From: Catellatospora sp. TT07R-123
Lineage (GTDB): Bacteria > Actinomycetota > Actinomycetes > Mycobacteriales > Micromonosporaceae
Assembly (NCBI RefSeq): GCF_018327705.1
Contig: NZ_BNEM01000001.1
Location: forward strand, 1,488,001 to 1,552,000
Reading direction: 5' to 3'
Length of the DNA stretch: 64,000 bases
The translations under genes and the position numbers were made by a program. The notes beneath the pieces are model-generated. The model worked only from the letters and a program-made list of their open reading frames with translations. It did not search any database and was not told where the DNA came from. Positions within the stretch are counted from its first letter, which is position 1. Every line of letters starts with the position of its first letter. Positions 33,867 to 42,538 of the stretch are shown in pieces.

Positions 33867-35516
33867 TCAGGACACGACCCAGTTCTGGTTGGACTGGACC
33901 GGACTGCCGCAGGTCCAGATGATCATCTGGGTGCCGTTGGCGGTGCCCCAGCCGTCGGCGTCCAGGCACTTGCCCGACGCCGGGTTCACGATGTTGCCGT
34001 TGCCGTTGACCGTCCACTTCTGCGCACCGTTGCCCAGGCAGGTCCACAGCTGCACGATCGTGCCGTTGGCGGTGCCGCCGCCCGCGACGTCCAGGCACTT
34101 GCCCGAGTTCGTGTTGACCAGCGAGCCGTCGGACTCCACGCGCCACTTCTGGGCGCCGTTGTTGAGGCAGTCCCACAGCTGCACCTTGGTGCCGTCGGCG
34201 GTCCGCCCGCCCGACACGTCCAGGCAGCGGTTGGAGCCGACGCCCCGGATGGTGCGCTCCGGCGCGGTGGTGCCGGTGCCGTTGACCCAGCGGCCGTTGC
34301 CGATCTCGGTGATGAACCGGCTCTTGATCGTCGCGTCGGCCTGCACCCGCGAGTCGCCCCAGTAGCCGTTGGCGCAGCCGGGCTGGCCCGCCGGGGCACC
34401 GTTGCACTGCCACTGGGTCTGGGCGTCCCAGTTGGTGTTGATGTACGCCACCGCCCGGATCACGTCGGCGTTGGCCGCGATGTAGCCGAAGAAGTCGGCG
34501 TACCAGATGTTCCAGATGCTGTCGCCGGTGGTCGGCTGCGGGTTCTTGGTGAAGATGCAGCTGGAGGTCTTGGCGCCGGTGGTGAAGCCCTGCGGCGACG
34601 CCTCGGCGATCATGACCGGCTTGCTGTGCGACCGGGCGAACGACAGCACCCGGTCCTGCAGCGCCCGCGGCGAGGTCGCCGGGGTCTTGCAGCTCCACTG
34701 CACCTGGTTGTACGTCGCGCCGTAGAACGCCGACATCGCGACCCAGTCGACGTACGCGTCACCCGGGTACCACACGTCGAAGTGGTTGGCGGCGGTGACG
34801 ATGTAGTTGTACTCCGGGTTGTTCGGGCTCTCATTGATCGGCCACGCGGCCGACTGCCACACCGTGGCGACCTTCGCCGCGCCGAGGGCGTCGATCCGGC
34901 CCTTGATGTACTGGAACGCCGCCTTGTAGAAGTCCGCGCTGTAGCAGTTCCACGGGCCGTCGTACTCGTAGCCGATGCGCAGGAAGACCTCGCGGCCGGT
35001 GTTCTTCAGCCAGTTGACCATCTCGTCGACCTTCGCCCGGTACGAGGTGATCAGGCTGGGGTTGCCCGAGGTGACGTCGGCGTCGTTGCGGCCCATGATG
35101 GCCCGCAGCGGCTGGTTGCCGCAGCCGCTGGTCGCGTCCGACAGGTACAGGCCCACCGCCAGCGCGGCACCCGGGTACTGGCTCAGGGTCGCCGGGAAGT
35201 CGACCGTGCCCGAGCCGTAGTCGACCGCGCCGTAGAAGCCGGCCAGCGGGCCGGGCGTGCCGCCGAGCAGCAGGTTGGTGTACAGCGTGACGCCGCCCGG
35301 CCGGGGCACCGAGGCGCTGGGGTCGAGCACGTCGCGCTTGTAGTCGGCCAGGGTGCTGGAGTCCTGGCCCATGAACATGCGGATCTTGCCGTTGGCCGGC
35401 AGGTTGCGACCGCTGACGGCCGCCTGGGCGGGCGGCGCGACCAGCAGCGTCAACGCGGCGGCCGTGGCCACCGCCACGGCTGCGGCCAATGCGCGGCCGG
35501 TGAGGGAACGGGACAT
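33867..35516 (-). CDS. Secreted GH26-like glycosidase with ricin-B (CBM13) domain
   Basis: A 549-residue secreted enzyme. The signal peptide ends in APPAQAA (about residue 32). A TIM-barrel domain of GH26 type follows, with RIGYEYDGPWN (E184, candidate acid/base) and KPVMIAEASPQG (E305, candidate nucleophile). A short linker leads to a ricin-type beta-trefoil, with QxW-type repeats CLDVSGGRTADGTKVQLWDC, CLDVAGGGTANGTIVQLWTC and CLDADGWGTANGTQMIIWTC. GH26 acts on beta-mannan or related beta-glycans; the substrate is unproven. The start at 35516 places the signal peptide at the N-terminus. An ABC-2 exporter operon diverges from it. Confidence 0.85.
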   Translation of the reverse strand: MSRSLTGRALAAAVAVATAAALTLLVAPPAQAAVSGRNLPANGKIRMFMGQDSSTLADYKRDVLDPSASVPRPGGVTLYTNLLLGGTPGPLAGFYGAVDYGSGTVDFPATLSQYPGAALAVGLYLSDATSGCGNQPLRAIMGRNDADVTSGNPSLITSYRAKVDEMVNWLKNTGREVFLRIGYEYDGPWNCYSADFYKAAFQYIKGRIDALGAAKVATVWQSAAWPINESPNNPEYNYIVTAANHFDVWYPGDAYVDWVAMSAFYGATYNQVQWSCKTPATSPRALQDRVLSFARSHSKPVMIAEASPQGFTTGAKTSSCIFTKNPQPTTGDSIWNIWYADFFGYIAANADVIRAVAYINTNWDAQTQWQCNGAPAGQPGCANGYWGDSRVQADATIKSRFITEIGNGRWVNGTGTTAPERTIRGVGSNRCLDVSGGRTADGTKVQLWDCLNNGAQKWRVESDGSLVNTNSGKCLDVAGGGTANGTIVQLWTCLGNGAQKWTVNGNGNIVNPASGKCLDADGWGTANGTQMIIWTCGSPVQSNQNWVVS

Positions 35517-35676
35517 CACATCTCCGGGTAGTCGAAAGTGGAGCGGCGCCGAGTGCACGCACGCTAACTTCGCCGCGAAGACGTCGTCCCTAGTTTTCGC
35601 GAATGTTTCGAACATGTGGCCCGTTATCAGGGAAATCCCCGATGGCGGACTTGACCCGCACCACCACACTGGCCGG

Positions 35677-36594
35677 ATGGGCAATGAGATCACCACTGGT
35701 GAGATCGTCGTCTCCGGCTTGACCAAGCATTACAAGCAGGTCAGGGCCGTGGACGGGCTTTCGTTCACCGTCAGGCCCGGTCGGGTGACCGGGTTCCTCG
35801 GTCCGAACGGCGCCGGCAAGACCACGACTCTTCGCATGATTCTGAACCTGGTCACCCCGACCGCGGGCGCGGCGACGATCGGCGGCGCACGCTACGCCGA
35901 CCTCGCCGATCCGCTGCGCGCCGTGGGTGCCGTATTGGAGGCGTCGAGCGCGCACAAGGGACGTACCGGACGCAACCACCTGCGGGTGGTCTGCGCCGCG
36001 GCCGGCCTGCCGGCCTCCCGCGCCGACGAGGCGCTGGAGCTGGTCGGGCTGACCTCGGCCGCGAACCGCAAGTTCAAGGGCTACTCCCTGGGTATGCGCC
36101 AGCGCCTGGGCATCGCCGCCGCCATGGTCGGCGACCCGCGGGTGCTCATCCTCGACGAGCCCGCCAACGGCCTGGACCCCGAGGGCATCCGCTGGATGCG
36201 CGACCTGCTGCAGAAGCTCGCGGGCGAGGGGCGCACCGTCCTGGTCTCCAGCCACCTGCTGTCGGAGATGGAGCTGCTGGCCGACGACGTCGTCATCATC
36301 GCCGCGGGCCGGCTGGTCGCGCAGGGCACGGTCGAGGAGGTGATCGGCCAGGCGGGCAGCGCGGGTACGGTGCGCGTACGCACGCCCCACCCGGACGCCC
36401 TGCTCGCCGCCCTGGACGGGATCACCGGCACGCCCGGCGAGGACGGCGCGCTGGTGCTGTCGGGCGTCACCGCCGAGCAGGTCGGCGACGCCGCGCTGCG
36501 CGCCGGGGTGGCCCTGCACGAACTGGTCACCGAGCGCCCCGACCTGGAGCGCGTCTTCCTCGACCTCACGGCAGGCAAGGAGGCGATCCGGTGA
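35677..36594 (+). CDS. ABC-2 transporter ATP-binding protein
   Basis: A 305-residue ATPase. Walker A is GPNGAGKTT, the signature YSLGMRQR, Walker B VLILDEPANGLD, and the switch His is in VSSHLLSEME. The C-terminal extension of about 80 residues is typical of exporters related to drug or lipid efflux. The start ATG at 35677 lacks an obvious ribosome binding site; a GTG slightly downstream is possible. It is coupled to the permease gene by GTGA. The substrate is unknown. Confidence 0.9.
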   Translation: MGNEITTGEIVVSGLTKHYKQVRAVDGLSFTVRPGRVTGFLGPNGAGKTTTLRMILNLVTPTAGAATIGGARYADLADPLRAVGAVLEASSAHKGRTGRNHLRVVCAAAGLPASRADEALELVGLTSAANRKFKGYSLGMRQRLGIAAAMVGDPRVLILDEPANGLDPEGIRWMRDLLQKLAGEGRTVLVSSHLLSEMELLADDVVIIAAGRLVAQGTVEEVIGQAGSAGTVRVRTPHPDALLAALDGITGTPGEDGALVLSGVTAEQVGDAALRAGVALHELVTERPDLERVFLDLTAGKEAIR

Positions 36595-37430
36595 GGCTCA
36601 TCCGCAGCGAGTTCCTGAAGATCCGCACCACCAACGTGTGGTGGCTGTTCTCCCTCGGCGCCCTCGGCCTGCTCGTGCTGGCCTTCACCGTCAACGCGCT
36701 GAACATGCACTTCGGCGTGCTGCACGCGCCACCCGAGAGCACCGAGGGCATGGACCCCGCGACGGCCGCGCAGCTGGCCGCGATGACGGCCCCGAAGGCG
36801 CTGACCTCGTACATGGTGACCTCGGGCCAGTACTTCGGGCTCATGTTCGTGATGCTCATCGGCATCATCACGGTGACCAACGAGTTCTACCACCAGACCG
36901 CCACCACCACGTTCCTGGCCACCCCGCACCGCAGCTCGGTGATCCTGGCCAAGGCCGCGGTCGGCGGCTTCTTCGGCGTGGTGCTGTGGCTGGTGACCAC
37001 GGCGCTGACGATCCCGGCCACGGTGATCTTCCTCAACGCCGAGGACATCACCCCGGCCCTGGGCGAGTGGGAGGTCGTGCGGGCGATCCTGCTCAACGGC
37101 CTGGCGTACGCGCTGTGGGCGCTGATCGGCATCGGCATCGGCGTGCTGATCCGCAGCCAGATCGGTGCCACCATCACCGCGATGGTCGTCTACACCGTCG
37201 GCACCATCGCGGTGTCGATCATCGTGACCGTGCTGCACAACGTGCTGGACTGGCCCTGGGTCGACAACATCCAGTGGGCGATGCCGTCCCTGGCGTCGAC
37301 CCTGATGACCAGCGGCACCGACCTGCCGGACCAGCCGCACTACTGGGTCGGGGCGGTGGTGCTGCTCGCCTGGGCGGTGGTCACCGGGCTGCTCGGCACG
37401 CTGCTGACCCGTACCCGCGACGTGTCCTGA
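36591..37430 (+). CDS. ABC-2 type permease
   Basis: A 279-residue membrane protein with about six helices and a large first extracellular loop (TEGMDPATAAQLAAMTAPKALTS). The segment TVTNEFYHQTATTTFLATPHRSSVILAKA is the conserved coupling region of actinobacterial ABC-2 permeases. GTG start overlapping the ATPase stop. A strong palindrome at 37447-37511 follows the gene. Confidence 0.88.
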   Translation: MRLIRSEFLKIRTTNVWWLFSLGALGLLVLAFTVNALNMHFGVLHAPPESTEGMDPATAAQLAAMTAPKALTSYMVTSGQYFGLMFVMLIGIITVTNEFYHQTATTTFLATPHRSSVILAKAAVGGFFGVVLWLVTTALTIPATVIFLNAEDITPALGEWEVVRAILLNGLAYALWALIGIGIGVLIRSQIGATITAMVVYTVGTIAVSIIVTVLHNVLDWPWVDNIQWAMPSLASTLMTSGTDLPDQPHYWVGAVVLLAWAVVTGLLGTLLTRTRDVS

Positions 37431-37446
37431 CCGGCGGCACCTTCAG

Positions 37447-37511
37447 ATAGACGTTGGCCTATTACATCGACTGAATCGAGATCGAAGTCGATGTAATAGG
37501 CCAACGTCTAT
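37447..37511. repeat. Palindromic intergenic element, family C copy 1
   Basis: Perfect 26-base arms (37447-37472 and 37486-37511, beginning ATAGACGTTGGCCTATTACA) around a 13-base loop. The arm core GACGTTGGCCTAT recurs, with one change, in the element at 52090-52153. It sits between the convergent ABC permease and TY-Chap genes and is AT-richer than its surroundings. Confidence 0.8.
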
Positions 37512-37571
37512 GGAAAGCGGGTGGTGGCGGTCACGGGTGGTGGCGGTCACGGGCGGTGGCCCGGCGTCGGT

Positions 37572-37991
37572 TCAGCCGCAGATGGCCAGGTCGAGCGGGA
37601 TGGGCTCGGTCGGGCCGTCGTTCCACGCCTCGACCGTCAGGTCGGCCGGAGCGGCCGCGCCGATCACGTCGCGCAGCGCCGTCACCAGGCGCGCGGTCAG
37701 CTCGTCGTACTGTGCCGAGGTGGCGGGCCAGGGCAGGTCGAACGACCAGTTCGGGTCGTTGCGGCCCGCGGGCGCGTGCCACCCGTCGGCGGTCAGCAGC
37801 GCCTGCTGGGCCTGGTCCAGCTGCTCCTCGGGCGGCAGGAACGCGTTGCTCACGACCTCCGCGCGCAGCAGGCGCGGGAGCTGCTGGAACTGCACGATCC
37901 GGTAGCCGTGCCGCAGCAGCACGGTGTCCCCGGCCGACAGCTGGGCCAGATCCTGGCGCAGCCGCTTGGCGAAGCCGTCCCAGCCCGTCAC
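37572..37991 (-). CDS. TY-Chap/YbjN-like protein, candidate toxin chaperone or immunity protein
   Basis: A 139-residue soluble protein starting at GTG 37991, overlapping the stop of the DUF6301 gene by four bases. It has LRHGYRIVQFQQLPRLLRAEVVSN, then ALLTADGWHAPAGRNDPNWSFDLPWPATSAQYDELTARLVTALRDV, the pattern of TY-Chap domains linked with type VII/polymorphic-toxin loci. As third gene of the toxin operon it is a plausible immunity or secretion-chaperone protein. The assignment is from recalled family resemblance and context. Confidence 0.65.
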   Translation of the reverse strand: MTGWDGFAKRLRQDLAQLSAGDTVLLRHGYRIVQFQQLPRLLRAEVVSNAFLPPEEQLDQAQQALLTADGWHAPAGRNDPNWSFDLPWPATSAQYDELTARLVTALRDVIGAAAPADLTVEAWNDGPTEPIPLDLAICG

Positions 37992-38473
37992 GCGGCACCC
38001 GCCGTCAGCGGCTCCTGCGCGAACCGCGCGTCGGCCCAGGTCGCCCCGACCGTCCACGAGGTGCGCACGACGGTCAGCACGCCGTTGTCCAGCTGCCAGC
38101 GCTGCGCCGGGGCCGGGCCGGGCCGGGACTCGTCGGCCGGGCCGAGCACGGCGGTGGCGTCCGCGATGACCTGCACGAACGCGTCGTTGAGGTCGGCCAG
38201 GGTCTGCTCCGACTGCTCCGGGGCGCGGGTGCTGAGCTTGATGTCGACGTACTGCACGCCGCCGCGGGCCATCGCGACGGAGTGCTTCAGCCCCGGCACG
38301 CCCCACGGCGGCTCGGCCAGGATCGCCCCGCCGGGGACCTCCACGGCCACGGTCCAGCCCAGCTGAGCCAGCAACGCGGGCACCTCGTCGGACGACCAGG
38401 TCCAGCGCCAGTCCCGCACCGTGGTCAGCACGTCGCGCACGACCGGGGAGGCGATGGGCTGCACGAGGGTCAC
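37988..38473 (-). CDS. DUF6301-like protein, candidate immunity protein
   Basis: A 161-residue soluble protein (WRWTWSSDEVPALLAQLGWTVAVEVPGG, VDIKLSTRAPEQSEQTLADLNDAFVQVIADATAVLG, NGVLTVVRTSWTVG). I recognise it as DUF6301-like. It starts eight bases after the toxin stop, the usual position of an immunity gene, and is coupled to the TY-Chap gene. Which of the two neutralises which toxin domain is unknown. Confidence 0.65.
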   Translation of the reverse strand: MTLVQPIASPVVRDVLTTVRDWRWTWSSDEVPALLAQLGWTVAVEVPGGAILAEPPWGVPGLKHSVAMARGGVQYVDIKLSTRAPEQSEQTLADLNDAFVQVIADATAVLGPADESRPGPAPAQRWQLDNGVLTVVRTSWTVGATWADARFAQEPLTAGAA

Positions 38474-38481
38474 TGCTGCTC

Positions 38482-41400
38482 CTATTCCTGGTAGCCGGCC
38501 AAGCGTATCTTGTCGGCCTTGAGCCGGTCGGGGTCGAGCACGGCCTCCTGGATCGTGATCGTGCCGTCGTCCTTGCCCCGGACCACGATGCAGCGGATCT
38601 TGCCCGCCTCGGCGAGCTCCTGCATCTGCCGGGCCAGCTCAGGGTCGGCGGCCAGCTGCTCCGCGAGCTTGTAGTCGATCTCCAGCACGCCGTGGACGTA
38701 CTCCGGCGAGGTCTGCTGGCTCTTGATCTTCGGCCCGGTCGGGCGGTCGGGGTTCGGCACCCACCGGGTGCCCAGGCTCGCCCCGGCACCCTTCTCCTCC
38801 AGAATGAGGATGCCCACGTCGCCCGCCTCGACCAGGATGCGGTCGAAGTTGTCCGGGCGCCCCCGCTCGTCGACCCCGCCGGTCACCAGCCGGCTGCCGT
38901 TGTACACGTGCTCGGTCAGGTAGTCGCCGGCGAACAGCCCCAGCCGCTCGCTGGAGCGCACCAGGTCGTCGCTGAGCGCCCGGTACTCGGCCATCGTCGC
39001 GAGCAGCTCGGCGTACTCGACGTCGGACAGCCGCCCTTCCATGGTGGCGCGGAACTGCTCGGTGTTCTGGCTCTCCGCGCCGAAGTCGTTGCGGTCGGGG
39101 TCGAACCCGGCCGCCTGGATCGCGGGCAGCAGCGCCGCGATGCGGCTGGTCCAGAGGTTGTCCTTGTCCAGCTGGAGCTGCCGGTTCGCCGCGGCCTCGG
39201 CCGTGAGCCTGGCCCCTTCCGGGGTGGCCGGATCGACGGTGACCGGGGTCGGCGCGGGCAGGACCGCCCCGACCACTCCGGGCGGGGGCAGCTTGTTGTC
39301 GTCGTAGGCGAAACCGCCGCCGACGATGTTCTGCAGCTGGCCCGTGGCCAGGCGGTAGGTGCCGTGGCGGTCGCCCGGGAAGTGGTCGTAGCCGTCGGCG
39401 CCGCGCATCAGCTCGCGGCGCTGCGTCATCGAGTCGTACTGGCCGGTGCCCTGGAGGTCGGCGGCCTGGAAGCGCGGCACGTTGGCCGGCGGCGGCGTGC
39501 TGGAGCCCGGGGCGACCGGCACCGGGGCGTCGAGCGTGCCCGGGTCGGCGGCCCAGTGGCCGGGCGGGGCGTCCGGGATCGGCGTGGCCCGCAGGTCCGA
39601 ATCGACGACGACGCCGTCCATCTGCACCACGCCGCCGGTGAACGGCGGGCGGCCCATCCGCTCGCTGCCGTCGTAGTAGCGGATCTCGCCCTGGTGGTTG
39701 ATGACGTTGACGACGTGGGCGGTGCCGTCCGGGCGGGAGAAGCAGACGATCGCCTGCGAGCCGGGGCCGTTGCCGAGCAGCTGCTGCTCCAACCGGTCGA
39801 ACCCGGCCGTGAGCGCGTCCGCGGCATGCTGCGGGTCGGTGTCGGACAGGCCGGTGGCCAGCTGCTGGAACTGCGCGCCCAGGAAGTCCTGGATCCGTAC
39901 GTGCCCGTCGGGCTGCGGCGGCGGGATGCTGCCGTCCGGGGTGGGCGTACGGCCGGCGGCCACGCGCGGCTGGCCCGCGTACGTCGAGGCGAACGACAGC
40001 GCCCGGTCGACGCAGGCGGTGGCCCGGGTCGGGTCGTCGCTGGGCGACACCGGGTCGAACGCGTCACCCCACCCCGTCTCGGGGTCGGTGTGCGCGGCGA
40101 ACGAGCCGTCGGCGGTCCGCGGCAGCGACCCCTCCAGGTCGCGCTGCTGCGCGGCCGTCGGCATGGTGTGGCCGTCGGGGTCGCCGTAGTTGCGGCTCTC
40201 CTCCACCCCCGGGGGCGGCCCGCCGGTCGGCTGCGCGGCCGGGTCGAGCCCGCCCGGCGCCGGGGTGGTGCGGTCGTGCGCGTCCTGCAGCGCGTCGCTG
40301 AGGATCTGGCGGCTGTGCACGATGTTCTCGCCGATGTCGGGGTCGGCGTCGCCGGTGCGGCGGTCGGCGTAGAGCGCCTGCACGTCGGTCTGGGCGCGGA
40401 TGCGCACCCGGGCCAGGTCCACGAGCTGCCCGGCGAGGTGGTGCGGGCTGAGCGCGTCGCGGTGCGTGGCCACCCACTGCATCGCCGCCGTGATCTTCGC
40501 CGCACGCGCGATCCGGGTGGCGTCGTGTTCGGACAGCTGGCCGGGGCTCTGCGTGTCGGTGTTCCCGGTCGTCGCCGGATGCCCGTCGCGGCCCGAGCCC
40601 GGGGACTGCGGCCCGCCCTGCCCCGGCGTCGCGGTGTTCGTGCCCGGCGGACGGCTGTCGGTGGAGGCCGGGCCACCCGGCGTCGTCGCGGTGGAGCCGG
40701 TCGGCGCCGTGCCCGTGCTCCCCGGGTTGGCCTGCGTTCCGGGCGAGGTGGGCGACGTGCTGCCCGGATGCGGCGCGGTGCTGGCCGGGCTCGTGGCCGT
40801 GTTCGGCGACGAGGTCCCGGGATGGGCGGACGTCCCGGTGCCGGTGTTCGTATTCGTGCCGGTGCCGGTGTTGACGCCGGTGCTGCCGCTAGGGCCGGTG
40901 TTCGGGTTCGTGCCGGTGGTAACGGCCAGGCTGCCGGTGGTGCTCACGGAAGGTCCGGCCAGTGAGGCGGGGCGGCCCGCCGGGGGCGAGCCGGGCTGGC
41001 TGCCGCTCGTGCCCGGCGCGGGTGCGGCGGCGGGCTGCTGCCCGGTCGACGTCTGGCTCAGGCTCGGTGCGCCCGAGGCGGCCTGCTGCGTGGCGGCGTT
41101 CTGCTGGATCGCGGCCTGCTGCGCGGCGGCCTGCTGCGACGGCGGGGTCGCGTCGGCGACGGTGTCGAACCGCACCGGCCCCGCGCCGGTGGCGTCGAAC
41201 CCGGCCCCGGCGGTGGTCGCCGGGGCGATGCCGCTCAGCGACGGACCGAAGCTCGGGTCGGCCGACCCGCCGGTGTTGGTGTGTCCGCCCTGGTTGCCGC
41301 CGTTGCCGGTGGTCGTGCTCACCGTCGTGACCGGATTGCCGGACGTGGTCGTGGTGGTGGTCGGCACCGGCCCGGTGCCGGTGTCGACCGACAGCGACCC

Positions 41401-42390
41401 GTCGGCGCCGTTGACGGCCGTGTTCAGGTTCTGGACCTGGGTGTTGATGTTGCTGGTGAGCCCGTCGAGAGAATGGGTGCCCTGCCCGAGCACGCTGGAG
41501 CGGGCGCCGGAGGTGGCGGCCATGCCGACGTCGTCCCAGCCGGGGACGTTGCCGGTGGCCAGGTTGCCCGCCACGTCGCCGGTGACCTCGCTGAGCACGT
41601 CGTTGCGCAGCGTACGGGCGAAGCCGTTGCCGGGGCCCATGGACAGGCCGACGCCCGCCGCGGCGAAACCGCCCGCGAACCCGGCCACCCCGGACATGCC
41701 GATCTGCGTGACGTCGAAGCCGTCGCGGTGGCCGTCGGCGATCTGCGCCCCCTGGATCGCGGTCTCGGTGACCAGCTCCTCCAGGGCCTCCTTGGCCCCC
41801 TCCTTGATCATCTTCTTGAGCGCCTGCTTGGTGAGCTCCTTCATGCCCTTCTCGGCGAGCTTCTTCAGCAGCTTCTTGACGATCTCCTTGATGGTCATCT
41901 GCGTGGCGACCTGCACCGCGGGGATGCCCGCCGACGCGGCGCCGAAGGTGCAGAACGCGGCGACGATCAAGGAGATGACCTCGATGACGAACAGGACCAG
42001 TTCGATGTAGAACTCGATCTTCGCGGCCTGGATGTCCTGCCCCGCGCCCTCGACGACCTGGCCCATCACCCCGAGGATCATGATGAGCTGCGGCAGCGCC
42101 GCCTCCTCGGTGGCGCCGAGCTTGTCCCAGCTCAGTTTGATCGCCTCGCCGAGCTGCGTCTGCGTACCGCCGGTGGCGTAGACGGCGTTCGTGACCTGCG
42201 CGGCGGCATCGTGCAGCGGCGTGGCGGCCTTCTCGGCGGCGTGGAACCACTGGTCGGCCAGATCCCAGATGGTCTTCTCGTTGCCGTCGGGCCAGTCGGC
42301 GCCGATCACCCACTCCAGCAGCGGGCGGACCTCGCTGGGCACGTGCAGCAGTTCCATCGGGTTCGGAATCGGGGACGGCAGAACGGACAT
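38482..42390 (-). CDS. Large polymorphic toxin: WXG-like head, Tox-PL and PD-(D/E)XK-like tail
   Basis: A 1302-residue protein; ATG at 42390 with AGGAGG upstream. Residues 20-120 form an alpha-helical WXG100/CpnT-like head (WPDGNEKTIWDLADQWFHAAEK). Residues 127-149 are hydrophobic, then a Lys/Glu-rich helix leads to a Thr/Gly/Pro/Gln-rich linker (about 320-640). A papain-like Tox-PL domain has C793 in TACVDRALSF, H892 in GTAHVVNVINHQGE and D907 in YYDGS. The C-terminus has D1183 in FDRILVEAGD and E1198-x-K1200 in LILEEKG, fitting a PD-(D/E)XK nuclease-like toxin, then a Tyr/Gln segment QTSPEYVHG. Probably exported by a type VII system encoded elsewhere. Domain names are from motif recognition, not search. 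Confidence 0.8.
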   Translation of the reverse strand: MSVLPSPIPNPMELLHVPSEVRPLLEWVIGADWPDGNEKTIWDLADQWFHAAEKAATPLHDAAAQVTNAVYATGGTQTQLGEAIKLSWDKLGATEEAALPQLIMILGVMGQVVEGAGQDIQAAKIEFYIELVLFVIEVISLIVAAFCTFGAASAGIPAVQVATQMTIKEIVKKLLKKLAEKGMKELTKQALKKMIKEGAKEALEELVTETAIQGAQIADGHRDGFDVTQIGMSGVAGFAGGFAAAGVGLSMGPGNGFARTLRNDVLSEVTGDVAGNLATGNVPGWDDVGMAATSGARSSVLGQGTHSLDGLTSNINTQVQNLNTAVNGADGSLSVDTGTGPVPTTTTTTSGNPVTTVSTTTGNGGNQGGHTNTGGSADPSFGPSLSGIAPATTAGAGFDATGAGPVRFDTVADATPPSQQAAAQQAAIQQNAATQQAASGAPSLSQTSTGQQPAAAPAPGTSGSQPGSPPAGRPASLAGPSVSTTGSLAVTTGTNPNTGPSGSTGVNTGTGTNTNTGTGTSAHPGTSSPNTATSPASTAPHPGSTSPTSPGTQANPGSTGTAPTGSTATTPGGPASTDSRPPGTNTATPGQGGPQSPGSGRDGHPATTGNTDTQSPGQLSEHDATRIARAAKITAAMQWVATHRDALSPHHLAGQLVDLARVRIRAQTDVQALYADRRTGDADPDIGENIVHSRQILSDALQDAHDRTTPAPGGLDPAAQPTGGPPPGVEESRNYGDPDGHTMPTAAQQRDLEGSLPRTADGSFAAHTDPETGWGDAFDPVSPSDDPTRATACVDRALSFASTYAGQPRVAAGRTPTPDGSIPPPQPDGHVRIQDFLGAQFQQLATGLSDTDPQHAADALTAGFDRLEQQLLGNGPGSQAIVCFSRPDGTAHVVNVINHQGEIRYYDGSERMGRPPFTGGVVQMDGVVVDSDLRATPIPDAPPGHWAADPGTLDAPVPVAPGSSTPPPANVPRFQAADLQGTGQYDSMTQRRELMRGADGYDHFPGDRHGTYRLATGQLQNIVGGGFAYDDNKLPPPGVVGAVLPAPTPVTVDPATPEGARLTAEAAANRQLQLDKDNLWTSRIAALLPAIQAAGFDPDRNDFGAESQNTEQFRATMEGRLSDVEYAELLATMAEYRALSDDLVRSSERLGLFAGDYLTEHVYNGSRLVTGGVDERGRPDNFDRILVEAGDVGILILEEKGAGASLGTRWVPNPDRPTGPKIKSQQTSPEYVHGVLEIDYKLAEQLAADPELARQMQELAEAGKIRCIVVRGKDDGTITIQEAVLDPDRLKADKIRLAGYQE

Positions 42391-42538
42391 ACGCCACCCT
42401 CCTGACCGGACACCCTCGCCTGTCGCGAACCTGCAAACTATCGCAACGGGCGCCCCGTCGCAGTCCCGGACCGCCCCGGGCAGGTCCGGCATCCGCAGCG
42501 GTGCGGCGCGTCCCGGGCGTACGCGGTAGATTCGCGCC
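42391..42538. promoter_or_regulatory. Divergent promoter region of the toxin locus
   Basis: 148 bases separate the start of the toxin gene from that of the deaminase gene. The AGGAGG of the toxin lies at its left edge. A less GC-rich patch (ACCTGCAAACTATCGCAACG) in the middle is the only visible candidate promoter area. No clear operator palindrome is seen. Confidence 0.4.

Noticed and set aside
35517-35676. Possible upstream extension of the GH26-like or ABC ATPase genes
   Set aside because: Extensions would put about 70 non-secretory residues before a clear signal peptide, or run without a ribosome binding site; the region is better read as a divergent promoter.
40400-42405. Long plus-strand frames opposite the toxin gene
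   Set aside because: Compositional shadows of the Thr/Gly/Pro-rich linker; the minus strand has the ribosome binding site and catalytic motifs.
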